A program made the position numbers and the translations under genes. From Candidatus Gastranaerophilales bacterium (GTDB lineage Bacteria; Cyanobacteriota; Vampirovibrionia; Gastranaerophilales; JAILCC01): a DNA stretch of 64,000 nt. The stretch lies in NCBI GenBank assembly GCA_028696075.1, contig JAQVHS010000001.1, forward strand, positions 60,827 to 124,826. Reading direction: 5' to 3'. The notes under the pieces are model-generated. The model worked only from the letters and a program-made list of their open reading frames with translations. It was not told the DNA's origin and did no database searches. Shown piece by piece: positions 52,864 through 61,805 of the stretch (position 1 is the first letter of the stretch; each line of letters opens with the position of its first letter).

Positions 52864-54177
52864 ATGACTGATAAACGTATATATATTGTAGATGTAACTA
52901 ACCGCGACGGAGTTCAGACTTCAAGACTGGGACTTGCTAAACTACAGAAAACTATTATTAATATTATGCTTGATGATATGGGTGTTACTCAATCAGAGTT
53001 TGGTTTCCCTACTACAAAACATGAACAAAACTATCTTAACGGCAATTTGGAATTAGTAGACAGAGGAGCCATTGTTAAAACACGTTTGAGCGGCTGGATG
53101 CGCAGTATCAGAGAAGATGTCGTCAACTCCTTTCAGATTGTACCCCGGCTGAAATATGTTAATTTGTCCGCCTCTACCTCCGAACAAATGATAAACGGTA
53201 AATTTTCCGGTAAGAAAAATTTTGGGGATATTATCAATTTAATGACAGAAGCCGTTGACACAGCTAAAACTCTTGGCGCTGTTGATGTAGGGGTTAACGC
53301 CGAAGATGCTTCAAGAACCGAAATCTCTGATCTTATTGCTTTTGCAAAAGCAGCTAAAGAACACGGCGCTAAGCGTTTCAGATATTGCGACACTTTAGGA
53401 TACGATGACCCTTATAACACTTATAAAAGAATTTTCGAGATTGCCAAAGAAACTCAAATGGATATGGAACTCCATTATCATAACGATTTAGGTATGGCAA
53501 CCGCCAACTCTGTTATGGGGGCAAAGGCTGCTATCGATGCAGGCGTGAATGCTTACATCAATACGGCAGTGAACGGCATGGGAGAACGTGCAGGGAATGC
53601 CGATTTAGTTTCGTGCCTGCTTGCCATTTTAAAATCAAGCGGCTTTTCTAACAGTGAATACAGGCTCGACCCTAACATAGACTTGAGTAAAGCTTGGAAA
53701 TTAGCCAAGTACGCCGCTTATGCCTTTAATATTCCTATCCCTATTAACCAGCCTGCCGTAGGTGATAATGCTTTTGCTCATGAATCAGGTATTCATGCCG
53801 ATGGTGCTTTGAAAGACAGACGCAATTATGAATTATACGACTATGAAGAATTAGGCAGAGGAGAACCTGAAATTATTGAAACGGGAAGAATGATTACCAC
53901 GGGCGAATATGGCGGAATTAAAGGGTTTAGAAATGTTTATGAAAAACTTGAACTTGAATTTAAAGACGAAGATGAAGCCAGAAACATTCTTGAACTTGTC
54001 AGATGTGCAAATGTTCATACGCAAAAACCTTTGACAGCAAGCGAGCTTAAATTTATCTATTATTATCCGAGCGTAGCGGCAAAGATAATGACTTCGACTC
54101 CTTATTATTTACCTGTCGGGGCTTTGAAAGACAGAGTAGAACAATCGGATATAATTACTTCAGGTACAATCGTGTAG
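52864..54177 (+). CDS. LeuA/homocitrate synthase-family DRE-TIM metallolyase
   Basis: Acetyl-CoA-dependent condensing enzyme of 437 residues. I start it at ATG 52864, 6 nt after GAGG; ATG 52852 would place that site inside the gene. YIVDVTNRDGVQTSRLGLAKLQ is the variant of the usual LRDGEQ motif. MELHYHNDLGMATANSVMGAKAAIDAGVNAYINTAVNGMGERAGNADL carries the HxHND metal ligands. It lacks the long LeuA regulatory domain of a standard ~510-residue enzyme, so homocitrate, citramalate or short isopropylmalate synthase are all possible. It is followed in 8 bp by leuC and then leuD, which completes a chain-extension module. leuB is not present. Confidence 0.85.
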   Translation: MTDKRIYIVDVTNRDGVQTSRLGLAKLQKTIINIMLDDMGVTQSEFGFPTTKHEQNYLNGNLELVDRGAIVKTRLSGWMRSIREDVVNSFQIVPRLKYVNLSASTSEQMINGKFSGKKNFGDIINLMTEAVDTAKTLGAVDVGVNAEDASRTEISDLIAFAKAAKEHGAKRFRYCDTLGYDDPYNTYKRIFEIAKETQMDMELHYHNDLGMATANSVMGAKAAIDAGVNAYINTAVNGMGERAGNADLVSCLLAILKSSGFSNSEYRLDPNIDLSKAWKLAKYAAYAFNIPIPINQPAVGDNAFAHESGIHADGALKDRRNYELYDYEELGRGEPEIIETGRMITTGEYGGIKGFRNVYEKLELEFKDEDEARNILELVRCANVHTQKPLTASELKFIYYYPSVAAKIMTSTPYYLPVGALKDRVEQSDIITSGTIV

Positions 54178-54185
54178 GTGCAAAT

Positions 54186-55484
54186 ATGGGACAAACTATT
54201 GCTGAAAAAATATTAAGTGCGCATGCGCATAAGCCTGTTAAAGCAGGTGAGCTTGTTATTGCGGATGTTGATGTATGCATGGTTCAGGACGGAACAGGAC
54301 CTTTAACCGTGCAGGAATTTAAAAAACTGGGCAAAGACAGGCTTGCCAACCCGCAAAAAACTATTTTGTTTATAGACCACGCAGCGCCAAGCCCGAGAAA
54401 AGAACTTTCAAACTCTCATATGGTTTTAAGAGAGTTTGCCAAAGAATACGGCGCTGTTCTCTCTGACGTTGGGGAAGGCGTTTGTCATCAACGTCTGATA
54501 GAAAGTTTTGTTTACCCGGGTGAAATTCTGGTCGGAGCCGATTCTCATACCTGTACTTCAGGTGCATTAGGTGCTTTTGCTACAGGCATGGGTTCTACCG
54601 ATATTGCTGTTGCTATGGCATTAGGCAAAACATGGCTCAAGGTTCCCCATACTTTCAAAATTTTTGTTGAAGGTGATTTCCAACTGGGCGTTAATGCTAA
54701 AGATTTAATTCTTTATTTAATAGGTTTAATCGGAGCGGACGGCGCTACTTATAAGGCGCTTGAGTTTCATGGTCCGACTATAAAAAAAATGAATATGTCT
54801 GACAGATTTACTCTTGCCAACATGGCAGTTGAAGCAGGTGCAAAAGCGGGGCTTTTTGAAACAGACGGGGTAACAGCAGGGTATATGAGGAAAAGAGGCT
54901 GTTTTCAAAATTATGTTAATATAACTGCCGATGAAGACGCTGTTTATGAAAGAGTTATTAATATAGACGTTTCTAAAATCGAGCCTATGGTTTCTTGTCC
55001 TCATACGGTTGATAACACCAAACCTGCTGCCGCGCTTAAAGATGTAAAAGTTAATCAGGTCTTAATAGGCACCTGTACGAACGGTCGTATAGAGGATTTC
55101 AGAATAGCGGCAAGGATTTTGCACGGACATAAAATTCATCCTGATGTCAGATGTTTGATAACCCCTGCTTCAAGGGATGTTATGTTGAAATTAATCGAAG
55201 AAGGTCTGTTAAGCGCCTTTGTTGAGGCGGGAGCGGCTATAGTTACCGCAGGATGCGGAGCTTGTGTAGGAGTTCATGCCGGAATACTCGGAGACGGTGA
55301 GGTTTGTCTTTCTACCCAAAACAGAAATTTTCAGGGAAGAATGGGCAATACCGCAGCGGATATTTATCTGGCTTCGCCTGCAACCGCTATGTACAGTGCT
55401 ATTATGGGCAGAATATCAGACCCCAGAGAGGTTCTGTACGGCAGTGAAACTTTGCGTATTTACCCTCATGAAAAGTATATTTAA
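54186..55484 (+). CDS. leuC: 3-isopropylmalate/homoaconitate dehydratase large subunit
   Basis: Fe-S isomerase large subunit of 432 residues, of the archaeal/thermophile-type LeuC-HacA class. GEGVCHQRLIE, LVGADSHTCTSGALGAFATGMGSTDIA and PHTVDNTKP are conserved. The 4Fe-4S ligands are C297 (GTCTNGR) and C357/C360 (GCGACVG). This class accepts isopropylmalate, citramalate or homoaconitate depending on the organism. It pairs with the small subunit 11 bp downstream. The preceding condensing enzyme has a homocitrate/citramalate look, so the substrate stays open. Confidence 0.93.
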   Translation: MGQTIAEKILSAHAHKPVKAGELVIADVDVCMVQDGTGPLTVQEFKKLGKDRLANPQKTILFIDHAAPSPRKELSNSHMVLREFAKEYGAVLSDVGEGVCHQRLIESFVYPGEILVGADSHTCTSGALGAFATGMGSTDIAVAMALGKTWLKVPHTFKIFVEGDFQLGVNAKDLILYLIGLIGADGATYKALEFHGPTIKKMNMSDRFTLANMAVEAGAKAGLFETDGVTAGYMRKRGCFQNYVNITADEDAVYERVINIDVSKIEPMVSCPHTVDNTKPAAALKDVKVNQVLIGTCTNGRIEDFRIAARILHGHKIHPDVRCLITPASRDVMLKLIEEGLLSAFVEAGAAIVTAGCGACVGVHAGILGDGEVCLSTQNRNFQGRMGNTAADIYLASPATAMYSAIMGRISDPREVLYGSETLRIYPHEKYI

Positions 55485-55495
55485 GGAGCAATATT

Positions 55496-55996
55496 ATGAT
55501 TTTAAAAGGTAAATCCTGGAAATTCGGCGATAATATCAGTACAGACCATATTGCCCCCGGCAGGTTGTTTCACTTGCGCTCTAACCTTCCTGAATTTGCT
55601 AAACATGTTTTGGAAGATGCCGACCCTGATTTTGCCTCTAATATGGCAAAAGGTGATTTTGTCGTAGGCGGTAATAACTTTGGCTTAGGCTCATCAAGAG
55701 AACACGCTCCTCAGATTATTAAAATTGCAGGGGTTAGCGCTGTTATTGCAAAGTCTTTTGCTCGCATATTTTATCGTAATGCTATAAATATAGGGCTTTT
55801 GCTTATCGAATGTAACACTGATAAAATTGACTCGGGAGATGAGCTTGAAGTTGATGTAAAAGAAGGGGTTATAAAAAATATGACCCAAAATACCGTTATT
55901 CAATTTTCTCCGTTACCTGATGTTATGGTGAAATTATTGAATGAAGGCGGACTTATTGAACATATTAAAAAACACGGAGATTTTCAACTGGTATAA
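55496..55996 (+). CDS. leuD: 3-isopropylmalate/homoaconitate dehydratase small subunit
   Basis: Small swivel subunit of 166 residues. KGKSWKFGDNISTDHIAPGRLFHLRS and FVVGGNNFGLGSSREHAPQIIKIAGVSAVIAKSFARIFYRNAINIGLLLIEC contain the YLRS/substrate-recognition loop region and the GSSREHA active-site motif. The substrate-selecting loop after GRLFH is not the YL(R/V) type I can assign to one substrate with certainty. AAGGAG lies 8 nt before the ATG. The last base overlaps the mutL start (TAATG). Confidence 0.93.
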   Translation: MILKGKSWKFGDNISTDHIAPGRLFHLRSNLPEFAKHVLEDADPDFASNMAKGDFVVGGNNFGLGSSREHAPQIIKIAGVSAVIAKSFARIFYRNAINIGLLLIECNTDKIDSGDELEVDVKEGVIKNMTQNTVIQFSPLPDVMVKLLNEGGLIEHIKKHGDFQLV

Positions 55997-57780
55997 TGGC
56001 AAAAATTAAGCGGCTCGATAAAAATTTAATAAGTCAAATTGCAGCAGGAGAAGTTATTGAAAGACCCGCCTCTGTTGTTAAAGAATTAGTTGAAAATTCC
56101 ATAGATGCAGGCGCCTCCAAAATTTCAGTAAATATTTCTTCCGACTCAAGAGATATCAGAGTTGCGGATAACGGCAGCGGCATTGGCAAAGATGATTTGG
56201 AGCTTACTTTTACACGCCATGCAACAAGTAAAATTTCTTCACAGGAAGATTTATGGAATATAAATTCTCTGGGTTTCAGAGGAGAAGCCCTTGCCAGTAT
56301 GATATCCATAGCCAAAGTTACCTGTATAACCAAAACCGCGGAAGATGAAAACGGCAGCAAGGCTCAATGCAAAGAATCAGAAGTTAAAATCTCTTCAGTC
56401 GGCTGCTCTGTCGGCACAACCATGGAGGTTAACGAGCTTTTTTACAACACCCCGGTAAGGCTGAAATTCTTAAAAAACCCTAAAACAGAATTGGCACACA
56501 TTCAGGAAATTATGCAGACTATTGCCATTTCCCATCCTGAAATCTCTTTTGAGCTGACAAGCTCTAATGCCGTACTTTTAAAAACCACGGGAAGCAGTAA
56601 TATTGAAGTAGCGATAAGCGAGGTGTATTCTCCGTCTTTGGTGAAAGATTTGATGACGGTAGAAAATACTGACAACTCGGCAAATATGTCCTTGCAAGGG
56701 ATTATAAGCACCCCTGTGTTTTCCCGTTCCAACAGAAAAGCGATGTACTTCTTTGTAAACGGCAGAAGTGTAAAATGCCCTGTAGTATTAAAAGCTGTCG
56801 ATAACGTGTACAAGGATTTAATACCCGTTGGAAAATTCCCTTTTGTGGCGGTTTCTTTAAATTTGAAACCTGATGAAGTGGATGTGAATGTTCACCCGTC
56901 CAAAAAAGAAGTTCGCTATACAAACACTAATATGGTGTATAACTTTGTTTACTTCTCCATAAAAAATGCGCTCAATAATTTTGCACCAAACAATCAGGAT
57001 TTAGAAGTTTCTTTTGAACGCAAGGCTCAATTGGAAGAACCTTCTGACAAATTTTCGGAAATCCAGCACCACCCTTCAGGAAAAACCGACTTCTCTTCTT
57101 TCAGAGCCGCCTCTGTTTCTTCTTTTGCTTCTGAGCCTTCTTTTAGACCTGTTTCTCAAGAAAAATTTCTGCAGACAAAATTTTTAGAACCTTCGATTAA
57201 AACCGTTGACGTTGAAACGCCTGATATTATAGGTCAGTTCAGAAATACTTATATTTTAATTGAAAACGAAGCCGGACTTGAAATTATTGACCAGCATATA
57301 GCCCATGAAAGATATATTTATGAAAATCTTAAAGAGAGCCTAAAAAATAACGGCAGCGTGCCTTCGCAGCTATTTTTCACTTCCAATAAAATTGTTCTTG
57401 AACCTTCTGAAATCGCCCTTATTGAAGAAAATGCACAGGTGTTGGAGAAGTTCGGATATAAGTTTGAAATCGACGAAAATACCGTCAGCATAAAGCAACT
57501 GCCTGCCGTAACGGCACAAAACAACCCTGATAATGTTGTCGGCGCTGTTGTTGAGTGTTTGCATACAAACTTTGATAAACTTGAAGACAAGATGCTTATT
57601 ATGACCTCTTGCAAGGCTGCAATAAAAGCGGGCCAGAAACTGTCGCTTTGGGAAATGCAGGATTTAATAAAAAAATACCGCACAACACAAAATCCGCAAA
57701 CCTGCCCGCATGGAAGGGTTATTTCTCATATTATTCCTGAAAAAGACCTTGCAAAATTTTTTGGCAGGCAGGTTACTTAA
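55996..57780 (+). CDS. mutL: DNA mismatch repair protein MutL
   Basis: GHKL ATPase of 594 residues coupling MutS to strand removal. IKRLDKNLISQIAAGEVIERPASVVKELVENSIDAGA, ADNGSGIGKDDLELTFTRHATSKI and GFRGEALASMISIAK are the ATPase motifs. The linker (about 340-410) is Ser/Phe-rich and disordered. The C-terminal dimer domain holds DQHIAHERYIYENL, MTSCKAAIKAGQKLS and CPHGRVISHIIPEKDLAKFFGRQ. The DQHAxxER-type and CPHGRP-like motifs indicate the endonuclease-type MutL. It starts one base into the leuD stop. Confidence 0.95.
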   Translation: MAKIKRLDKNLISQIAAGEVIERPASVVKELVENSIDAGASKISVNISSDSRDIRVADNGSGIGKDDLELTFTRHATSKISSQEDLWNINSLGFRGEALASMISIAKVTCITKTAEDENGSKAQCKESEVKISSVGCSVGTTMEVNELFYNTPVRLKFLKNPKTELAHIQEIMQTIAISHPEISFELTSSNAVLLKTTGSSNIEVAISEVYSPSLVKDLMTVENTDNSANMSLQGIISTPVFSRSNRKAMYFFVNGRSVKCPVVLKAVDNVYKDLIPVGKFPFVAVSLNLKPDEVDVNVHPSKKEVRYTNTNMVYNFVYFSIKNALNNFAPNNQDLEVSFERKAQLEEPSDKFSEIQHHPSGKTDFSSFRAASVSSFASEPSFRPVSQEKFLQTKFLEPSIKTVDVETPDIIGQFRNTYILIENEAGLEIIDQHIAHERYIYENLKESLKNNGSVPSQLFFTSNKIVLEPSEIALIEENAQVLEKFGYKFEIDENTVSIKQLPAVTAQNNPDNVVGAVVECLHTNFDKLEDKMLIMTSCKAAIKAGQKLSLWEMQDLIKKYRTTQNPQTCPHGRVISHIIPEKDLAKFFGRQVT

Positions 57781-58064
57781 GCATTAAAATTGACATGCTA
57801 AATCCATCCTGCACTGCTGCGTACTTCACAATATAACAGCTTCGGTCGTGGCGTACGGGTCGGGAGGGGGCAAGAACACGGTCATCGCAAACCGTTCTCG
57901 ATCGGGGTCGGGAGGGGGCAAGAACACGGTCATCGCAAACCGTTCTCGGTCGGGTCGGGAGGGGCAAGAACGCGGTCATCGCGAACCGTTCTCGGCCGAG
58001 TCCGGGAGGATCCCCGGAGCGGTCGTCAAGGACGGGTCTCTTGCGCGGACATCGCAGATTTGTA
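57781..58064. other. GC-rich intergenic island between mutL and recA
   Basis: The mutL and recA genes converge here. From about 57841 to 58058 the DNA is visibly GC-rich against an AT-rich chromosome and is mostly the tandem repeat listed next, ending in a diverged partial unit (58000-58050). Frames run through both strands (109 codons on the minus strand, 76 on the plus), but they are just repeats translated. No gene and no obvious terminator for either neighbour is visible. Confidence 0.75.
57859..57999. repeat. GC-rich ~47-bp tandem repeat, three full units
   Basis: Units begin at 57859, 57907 and 57954 (48, 47 and 46 bp), each GTCGGGAGGGG..CAAGAAC followed by ACGGTCATCGCAAACCGTTCTCG. Each contains an inverted repeat AGAACACGGT/ACCGTTCT that can form a hairpin. 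The core GGTCATCGC(A/G)AACC is a GC-richer relative of GTCATTGCGAAC in the 62.5-64 kb repeats. Confidence 0.85.
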
Positions 58065-59090
58065 CTATTTATTACTGAGTCTTTCTCTGACTTGAGCTTC
58101 AACTTCCTGAAGTATTGCGGGGTTTTGCTCTAAAAATTCTTTGGCTTTATCCCTGCCTTGTCCGATTTTTTCATCGTGATAGCTAAACCAGGCGCCTGCT
58201 TTTTTAACAATATCCATATCCACCGCAACATCTAAAATACAACCTGTTTTAGAAATACCTTCTCCGTAAATTATATCAAATTCACCGATTCTGAACGGAG
58301 GCGCAACTTTATTTTTTACAACCTTAACTTTTACACGGTTACCGAATTCGGAGCCGTCTTTTTTAAGAGTTTCAATCTTTCTTATCTCCATTCTGACGCT
58401 GGCATAGAATTTCAAAGCATTACCGCCTGTTGTGGTTTCAGGATTACCGTACACCACCCCTATTTTTTGTCTTAACTGATTGATAAAAATTATAGTGGTT
58501 TTAGTTTTGCTTAAAATACCTGTTAATTTTCTTAAAGCCTGACTCATTAAACGAGCCTGCAGCCCCATATGAGAATCGCCCATTTCACCTTCAATTTCGG
58601 CTTTAGGAACAAGCGCCGCAACAGAGTCGACAACAATAACATCAATAGCGCCTGAACGAACAAGCTCTTCAGCTATTTCAAGCGCCTGCTCGCCCGCATC
58701 GGGCTGGCTTATCAATAACTGGTCAATATTTACCCCGAGTTTTTTGGCATATTCAGGGTCAAGCGCATGCTCGGCATCGATAAATGCAGCAATCCCGCCT
58801 TGTTTTTGAACTTCGGCAACTATATGCTGGGCTAAAGTCGTCTTACCGCTGCTTTCAGGACCGTAAACTTCAATAATTCTTCCGCGCGGAACTCCGCCTA
58901 TCCCAAGCGCTATATCTAAAGACAATGCCCCTGTCGGAATAGATTCAACCATGGCTGATGCTTTATCGCCAAGTTTCATAATAGAGCCTTTGCCAAAATC
59001 TTTCTCAATTTTTGATATAGCGGTTTCAAGCGCCGCCAATTTTTCTTTATCAATAACTGTTTCTCTTTGTTCTTTAACTGTCGCTGTCAT
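58065..59090 (-). CDS. recA: recombinase RecA
   Basis: Recombination and SOS-signalling ATPase of 341 residues. I start it at ATG 59090 ([12 protein letters not shown]), with GGAGAG 5 nt upstream; an upstream frame to 59123 adds only unconserved residues. [17 protein letters not shown], the Walker [72 protein letters not shown] and [30 protein letters not shown] are all present. The C-terminus is normal. It ends at the GC-rich repeat island. Confidence 0.97.
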   Translation of the reverse strand: MTATVKEQRETVIDKEKLAALETAISKIEKDFGKGSIMKLGDKASAMVESIPTGALSLDIALGIGGVPRGRIIEVYGPESSGKTTLAQHIVAEVQKQGGIAAFIDAEHALDPEYAKKLGVNIDQLLISQPDAGEQALEIAEELVRSGAIDVIVVDSVAALVPKAEIEGEMGDSHMGLQARLMSQALRKLTGILSKTKTTIIFINQLRQKIGVVYGNPETTTGGNALKFYASVRMEIRKIETLKKDGSEFGNRVKVKVVKNKVAPPFRIGEFDIIYGEGISKTGCILDVAVDMDIVKKAGAWFSYHDEKIGQGRDKAKEFLEQNPAILQEVEAQVRERLSNK

Positions 59091-59121
59091 ATTCACTCTC
59101 CAATATGTATTGTGTTTTACC

Positions 59122-59127
59122 ATTATA
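59122..59127 (-). promoter_or_regulatory. -10 element of recA
   Basis: TATAAT on the minus strand in CGGTATAATGG, 31 nt before the start. I see no clear LexA-type operator. Confidence 0.5.
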
Positions 59128-59204
59128 CCGTAAAAACAGCCTTTACATATAAATAATTAAGAAATATAAATTTTACTGGCAAAAAAATTTTTTCTGCTGT
59201 TTAA

Positions 59205-59210
59205 TATAAT
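59205..59210 (+). promoter_or_regulatory. -10 element before the 190-residue unknown gene
   Basis: TATAAT in TTTAATATAATATGC, 73 nt before the ATG at 59284. The -35 region is an A/T tract without a clear hexamer. Confidence 0.4.
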
Positions 59211-59283
59211 ATGCAAGGGCTACTAACCATAGATAGTAGATTTTTAATATAGTGTTTTTAACATATTTGAAAAAGGCGGTTAC

Positions 59284-59856
59284 ATGAAAATTTTTTCAAT
59301 CAAAACAATGGCAGAGGGTATTAGGTCAATTTCAAAGGGGGTTTTATTTAAAAACTCCAACGTTGAAGCCCCTAAGCTCGGTCCGTTAGTGCAAGATTCA
59401 GTAGAAATAAGTGCAAAAAAATCATTGGAACAATTAGCTCAACTTACGGGATTACCATCGAAAAAGCTTGCAGGCGTTGTACTTGACACTGCTGATATTA
59501 CGGCAAAATATCCCAATGCGGATAGTAACCAGGTTGAAACACTGGCTTTTGTAAGAGCTATGCAAAAAGCTATAAAGGAAACAAATTCAACGGAAGAAAA
59601 GAAGTTGTACCAAGATGCGCTGATAAAAGCAGGCTTACCGTACGTTGACTTTAATTTGATAATCAATGGCAGAAGCAAAGACTTCAGGCATGCCAAATCA
59701 CTGACCGAAGAAATTGCGATTACCTTGTCTAAAGCCATCAAAAATAAAGAAGAAGCTCCGTTTCCTAGCGAATATACAACAGCAATGCGTAATTATGTTA
59801 ATACTCAACGCAAAAAAACAACTCCAACACCCGGCTTGAAAAAATTTCTTGTTTAA
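59284..59856 (+). CDS. hypothetical protein, helical, lineage-restricted
   Basis: Protein of 190 residues with no signal peptide or membrane segment that I do not recognise. The first 30 residues carry amphipathic basic helix and PKLGPLVQDSVEISAKKS; a D-S/T-V-x-(I/F/L)-S segment near the N-terminus is common in small proteins of this lineage. The middle (45-160) is predicted helical, as judged from heptad spacing (TNQVETLAFVRAMQKAIKE-like). A basic Thr/Pro tail ends it. It has AAAGGCGG before the start. It precedes rplS by 44 bp but has its own -10 box. No function can be assigned. Confidence 0.7.
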   Translation: MKIFSIKTMAEGIRSISKGVLFKNSNVEAPKLGPLVQDSVEISAKKSLEQLAQLTGLPSKKLAGVVLDTADITAKYPNADSNQVETLAFVRAMQKAIKETNSTEEKKLYQDALIKAGLPYVDFNLIINGRSKDFRHAKSLTEEIAITLSKAIKNKEEAPFPSEYTTAMRNYVNTQRKKTTPTPGLKKFLV

Positions 59857-59900
59857 AATATCATAATCATAATAATAATAATTGATTAAAAGGGCACATC

Positions 59901-60254
59901 ATGAACGAAATAATTAAAGATATCGAAAAAGAACTTATTAAAACAGACTTACCTGAACTTGAGCCGGGCGACACCGTAAAAGTAATGGTAAGGATTATCG
60001 AAGGCAACAAAGAAAGATTACAGGCGTTTGAAGGAGTAATCATTAAGAAATCAGGCTCAGGCTCAAGAAAAATGATTACGGTAAGAAAAGTATTTCAGGG
60101 AATAGGCGTAGAGAGAGTGTTTCCTATCCATTCACCAAGAATCGACAGCATTAAGGTTCTTAGAAAAGGTATAGTAAGAAGAGCAAAACTATACTACTTG
60201 AGAGAAAGAACCGGCAAAGCTACACGTATCAAAGAAAAAATTACTAAAAAGTAA
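59901..60254 (+). CDS. rplS: 50S ribosomal protein L19
   Basis: Ribosomal protein of 117 residues at the subunit interface. [97 protein letters not shown] is complete L19. AAAAGGG lies before the start. It heads an rplS-rbgA-rnhB run like that of Firmicutes; trmD and rimM, often upstream, are not here. Confidence 0.97.
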   Translation: MNEIIKDIEKELIKTDLPELEPGDTVKVMVRIIEGNKERLQAFEGVIIKKSGSGSRKMITVRKVFQGIGVERVFPIHSPRIDSIKVLRKGIVRRAKLYYLRERTGKATRIKEKITKK

Positions 60255-60261
60255 TTAACCG

Positions 60262-61104
60262 ATGACTATAAACTGGTATCCCGGGCATATAGCAAAAGCC
60301 GAACGAGAGTTAAAAAGCAAGCTTTCTTTGGTAGATGTTGTGATAGAAATTATAGATGCCAGAATACCGTTAAGCAGCAAATACCTTGATGTTGAGAAGT
60401 TAATAGGAGCTAAGCCTCGCCTTATTGTACTTAACAAGTCAGATTTGGCTGATATGGAGCAAAGCAGAAAGTGGCAAGACTTTCTGCAAAATAATGCCAA
60501 TATAAAAGTATTGCTCACAAGCGCAAACTCCAATAAAGACTTATCCAATATCATAAGTGCCGCAATTGAACTCGGCAAAGACAAAATAGCTGCTTTAACA
60601 GCCAAAGGGTTATTGCCGCGTGCTATAAGAGCGATGATTATAGGCATGCCAAATGTCGGAAAATCAAGCATTATTAACAAGCTAATCGGCAAAAAGAAAG
60701 TAAAAACAGGAGCAAAAGCAGGGATAACCCGCCAGCAGCAATGGGTGAGAATTAATCCGCGGATAGAACTTTTAGATACTCCCGGCATAATCCCCATGAA
60801 ACTTGAAAATCAGGATGCAGCCTATAAACTCGCTATGGTAAATTCTATAAGCGAATCTTCTTATGATAATGTGGAAGCAGCCAAAAAACTCACGGAACTT
60901 TTGCAGGAAAAATACCCGAATTTAACGGCAGCGCATTACAAACTGCCGTCTGAAACCCCGATTACACTTGAAAACATAGCCCGCTCAAGAAATTTATTGC
61001 TTTTGGGCGGAGAAACAGATATTAACCGTTGTGCAAGCCTGATATTATCAGATTTCAGGCATGGAAGAATAGGGAGAATAACCCTTGATACTCTCAACCA
61101 ATAG
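60262..61104 (+). CDS. rbgA: ribosome biogenesis GTPase YlqF/RbgA
   Basis: Circularly permuted GTPase of 280 residues needed for late 50S assembly. INWYPGHIAKAERELK opens it. The G motifs run G4-G1-G3: VLNKSDLAD, then GMPNVGKSSIINKLIGKKKVKTGAKAGITRQQQW, then LLDTPGIIP. The C-terminal ANTAR-like RNA-binding helices (SESSYDNVEAAKKLTELL...FRHGRIGRITLDT) follow. It is 7 bp after rplS and overlaps rnhB by 20 bp. Confidence 0.95.
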   Translation: MTINWYPGHIAKAERELKSKLSLVDVVIEIIDARIPLSSKYLDVEKLIGAKPRLIVLNKSDLADMEQSRKWQDFLQNNANIKVLLTSANSNKDLSNIISAAIELGKDKIAALTAKGLLPRAIRAMIIGMPNVGKSSIINKLIGKKKVKTGAKAGITRQQQWVRINPRIELLDTPGIIPMKLENQDAAYKLAMVNSISESSYDNVEAAKKLTELLQEKYPNLTAAHYKLPSETPITLENIARSRNLLLLGGETDINRCASLILSDFRHGRIGRITLDTLNQ

Positions 61105-61750
61105 TTCAAACAAACTTTTTGAATATGACAAAACAAACAAAACCCGCAAGTTTCTTATAGGAACAGACGAAGCTGGCAGAGGACCCTTGGCTGGAAGCGT
61201 TGTAGCGGCAGCGGTAATATTTACGAAAATCAATCAGGCGCTTTTAGAAGAGCTTTTTGCGCTTAACGACTCCAAACAGGTCAAAAGCCACAAAATAAGA
61301 AAAGAATTAGCAGAAAAAATCAAAAAGCATACCATATATTCAATAGAAGAAATTTCAGTTGAAGAGATTGATAAAATTAATATTCTTCAAGCAGCGCTAA
61401 AAGCAATGAAAAATGCCTGCCAAAATGTTCTGGTCCAAATAAATTCAAAAGATTGTGAAATCTTTGTCGACGGGAACTTTACCATCCCAAACTTTAATAT
61501 AAAACAAAAATCGGTAGTAAAAGGCGACGGTATTTCTGCAAGTATAGCAGCGGCAAGTATTCTGGCAAAAGTATACCGCGATGAAACAATGATAAAACTA
61601 TCCGAAAACTACCCTGAATATAATTGGCATAAAAATAAAGGTTACGGGACAAAAGAACATATTGAAGCAATAAAAAAATACGGCGCTACAAAACTGCACA
61701 GAAAGCTCTTTCTCAGGAAAATAACCGGACAATTAACCCTTTTCAATTAA
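61085..61750 (+). CDS. rnhB: ribonuclease HII
   Basis: RNA-DNA hybrid nuclease of 221 residues with a TTG start inside rbgA (20-bp overlap). IGTDEAGRGPLAGSVVAAAVIF has the catalytic Asp-Glu, LNDSKQVKSHKIRKEL follows, EIFVDGNF holds the third acidic residue, and VVKGDGISASIAAASILAKVYRDETM and WHKNKGYGTKEHIEAIKKYG complete the family blocks. The exact start is uncertain: residues 1-22 are unconserved. It ends the rplS operon. Confidence 0.94.
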   Translation: MILSTNSSNKLFEYDKTNKTRKFLIGTDEAGRGPLAGSVVAAAVIFTKINQALLEELFALNDSKQVKSHKIRKELAEKIKKHTIYSIEEISVEEIDKINILQAALKAMKNACQNVLVQINSKDCEIFVDGNFTIPNFNIKQKSVVKGDGISASIAAASILAKVYRDETMIKLSENYPEYNWHKNKGYGTKEHIEAIKKYGATKLHRKLFLRKITGQLTLFN

Positions 61751-61805
61751 TCAATTTCAGCCCGTCATTTGTTTTTATTTATATATATCAGACCAAGGGA
61801 AAGTC

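Noticed and set aside
57773..58102. 109-codon minus-strand frame with RTVCDDRVLAPSRP repeats
   Set aside because: It is just the GC-rich tandem repeat translated, overlapping both mutL and recA ends.
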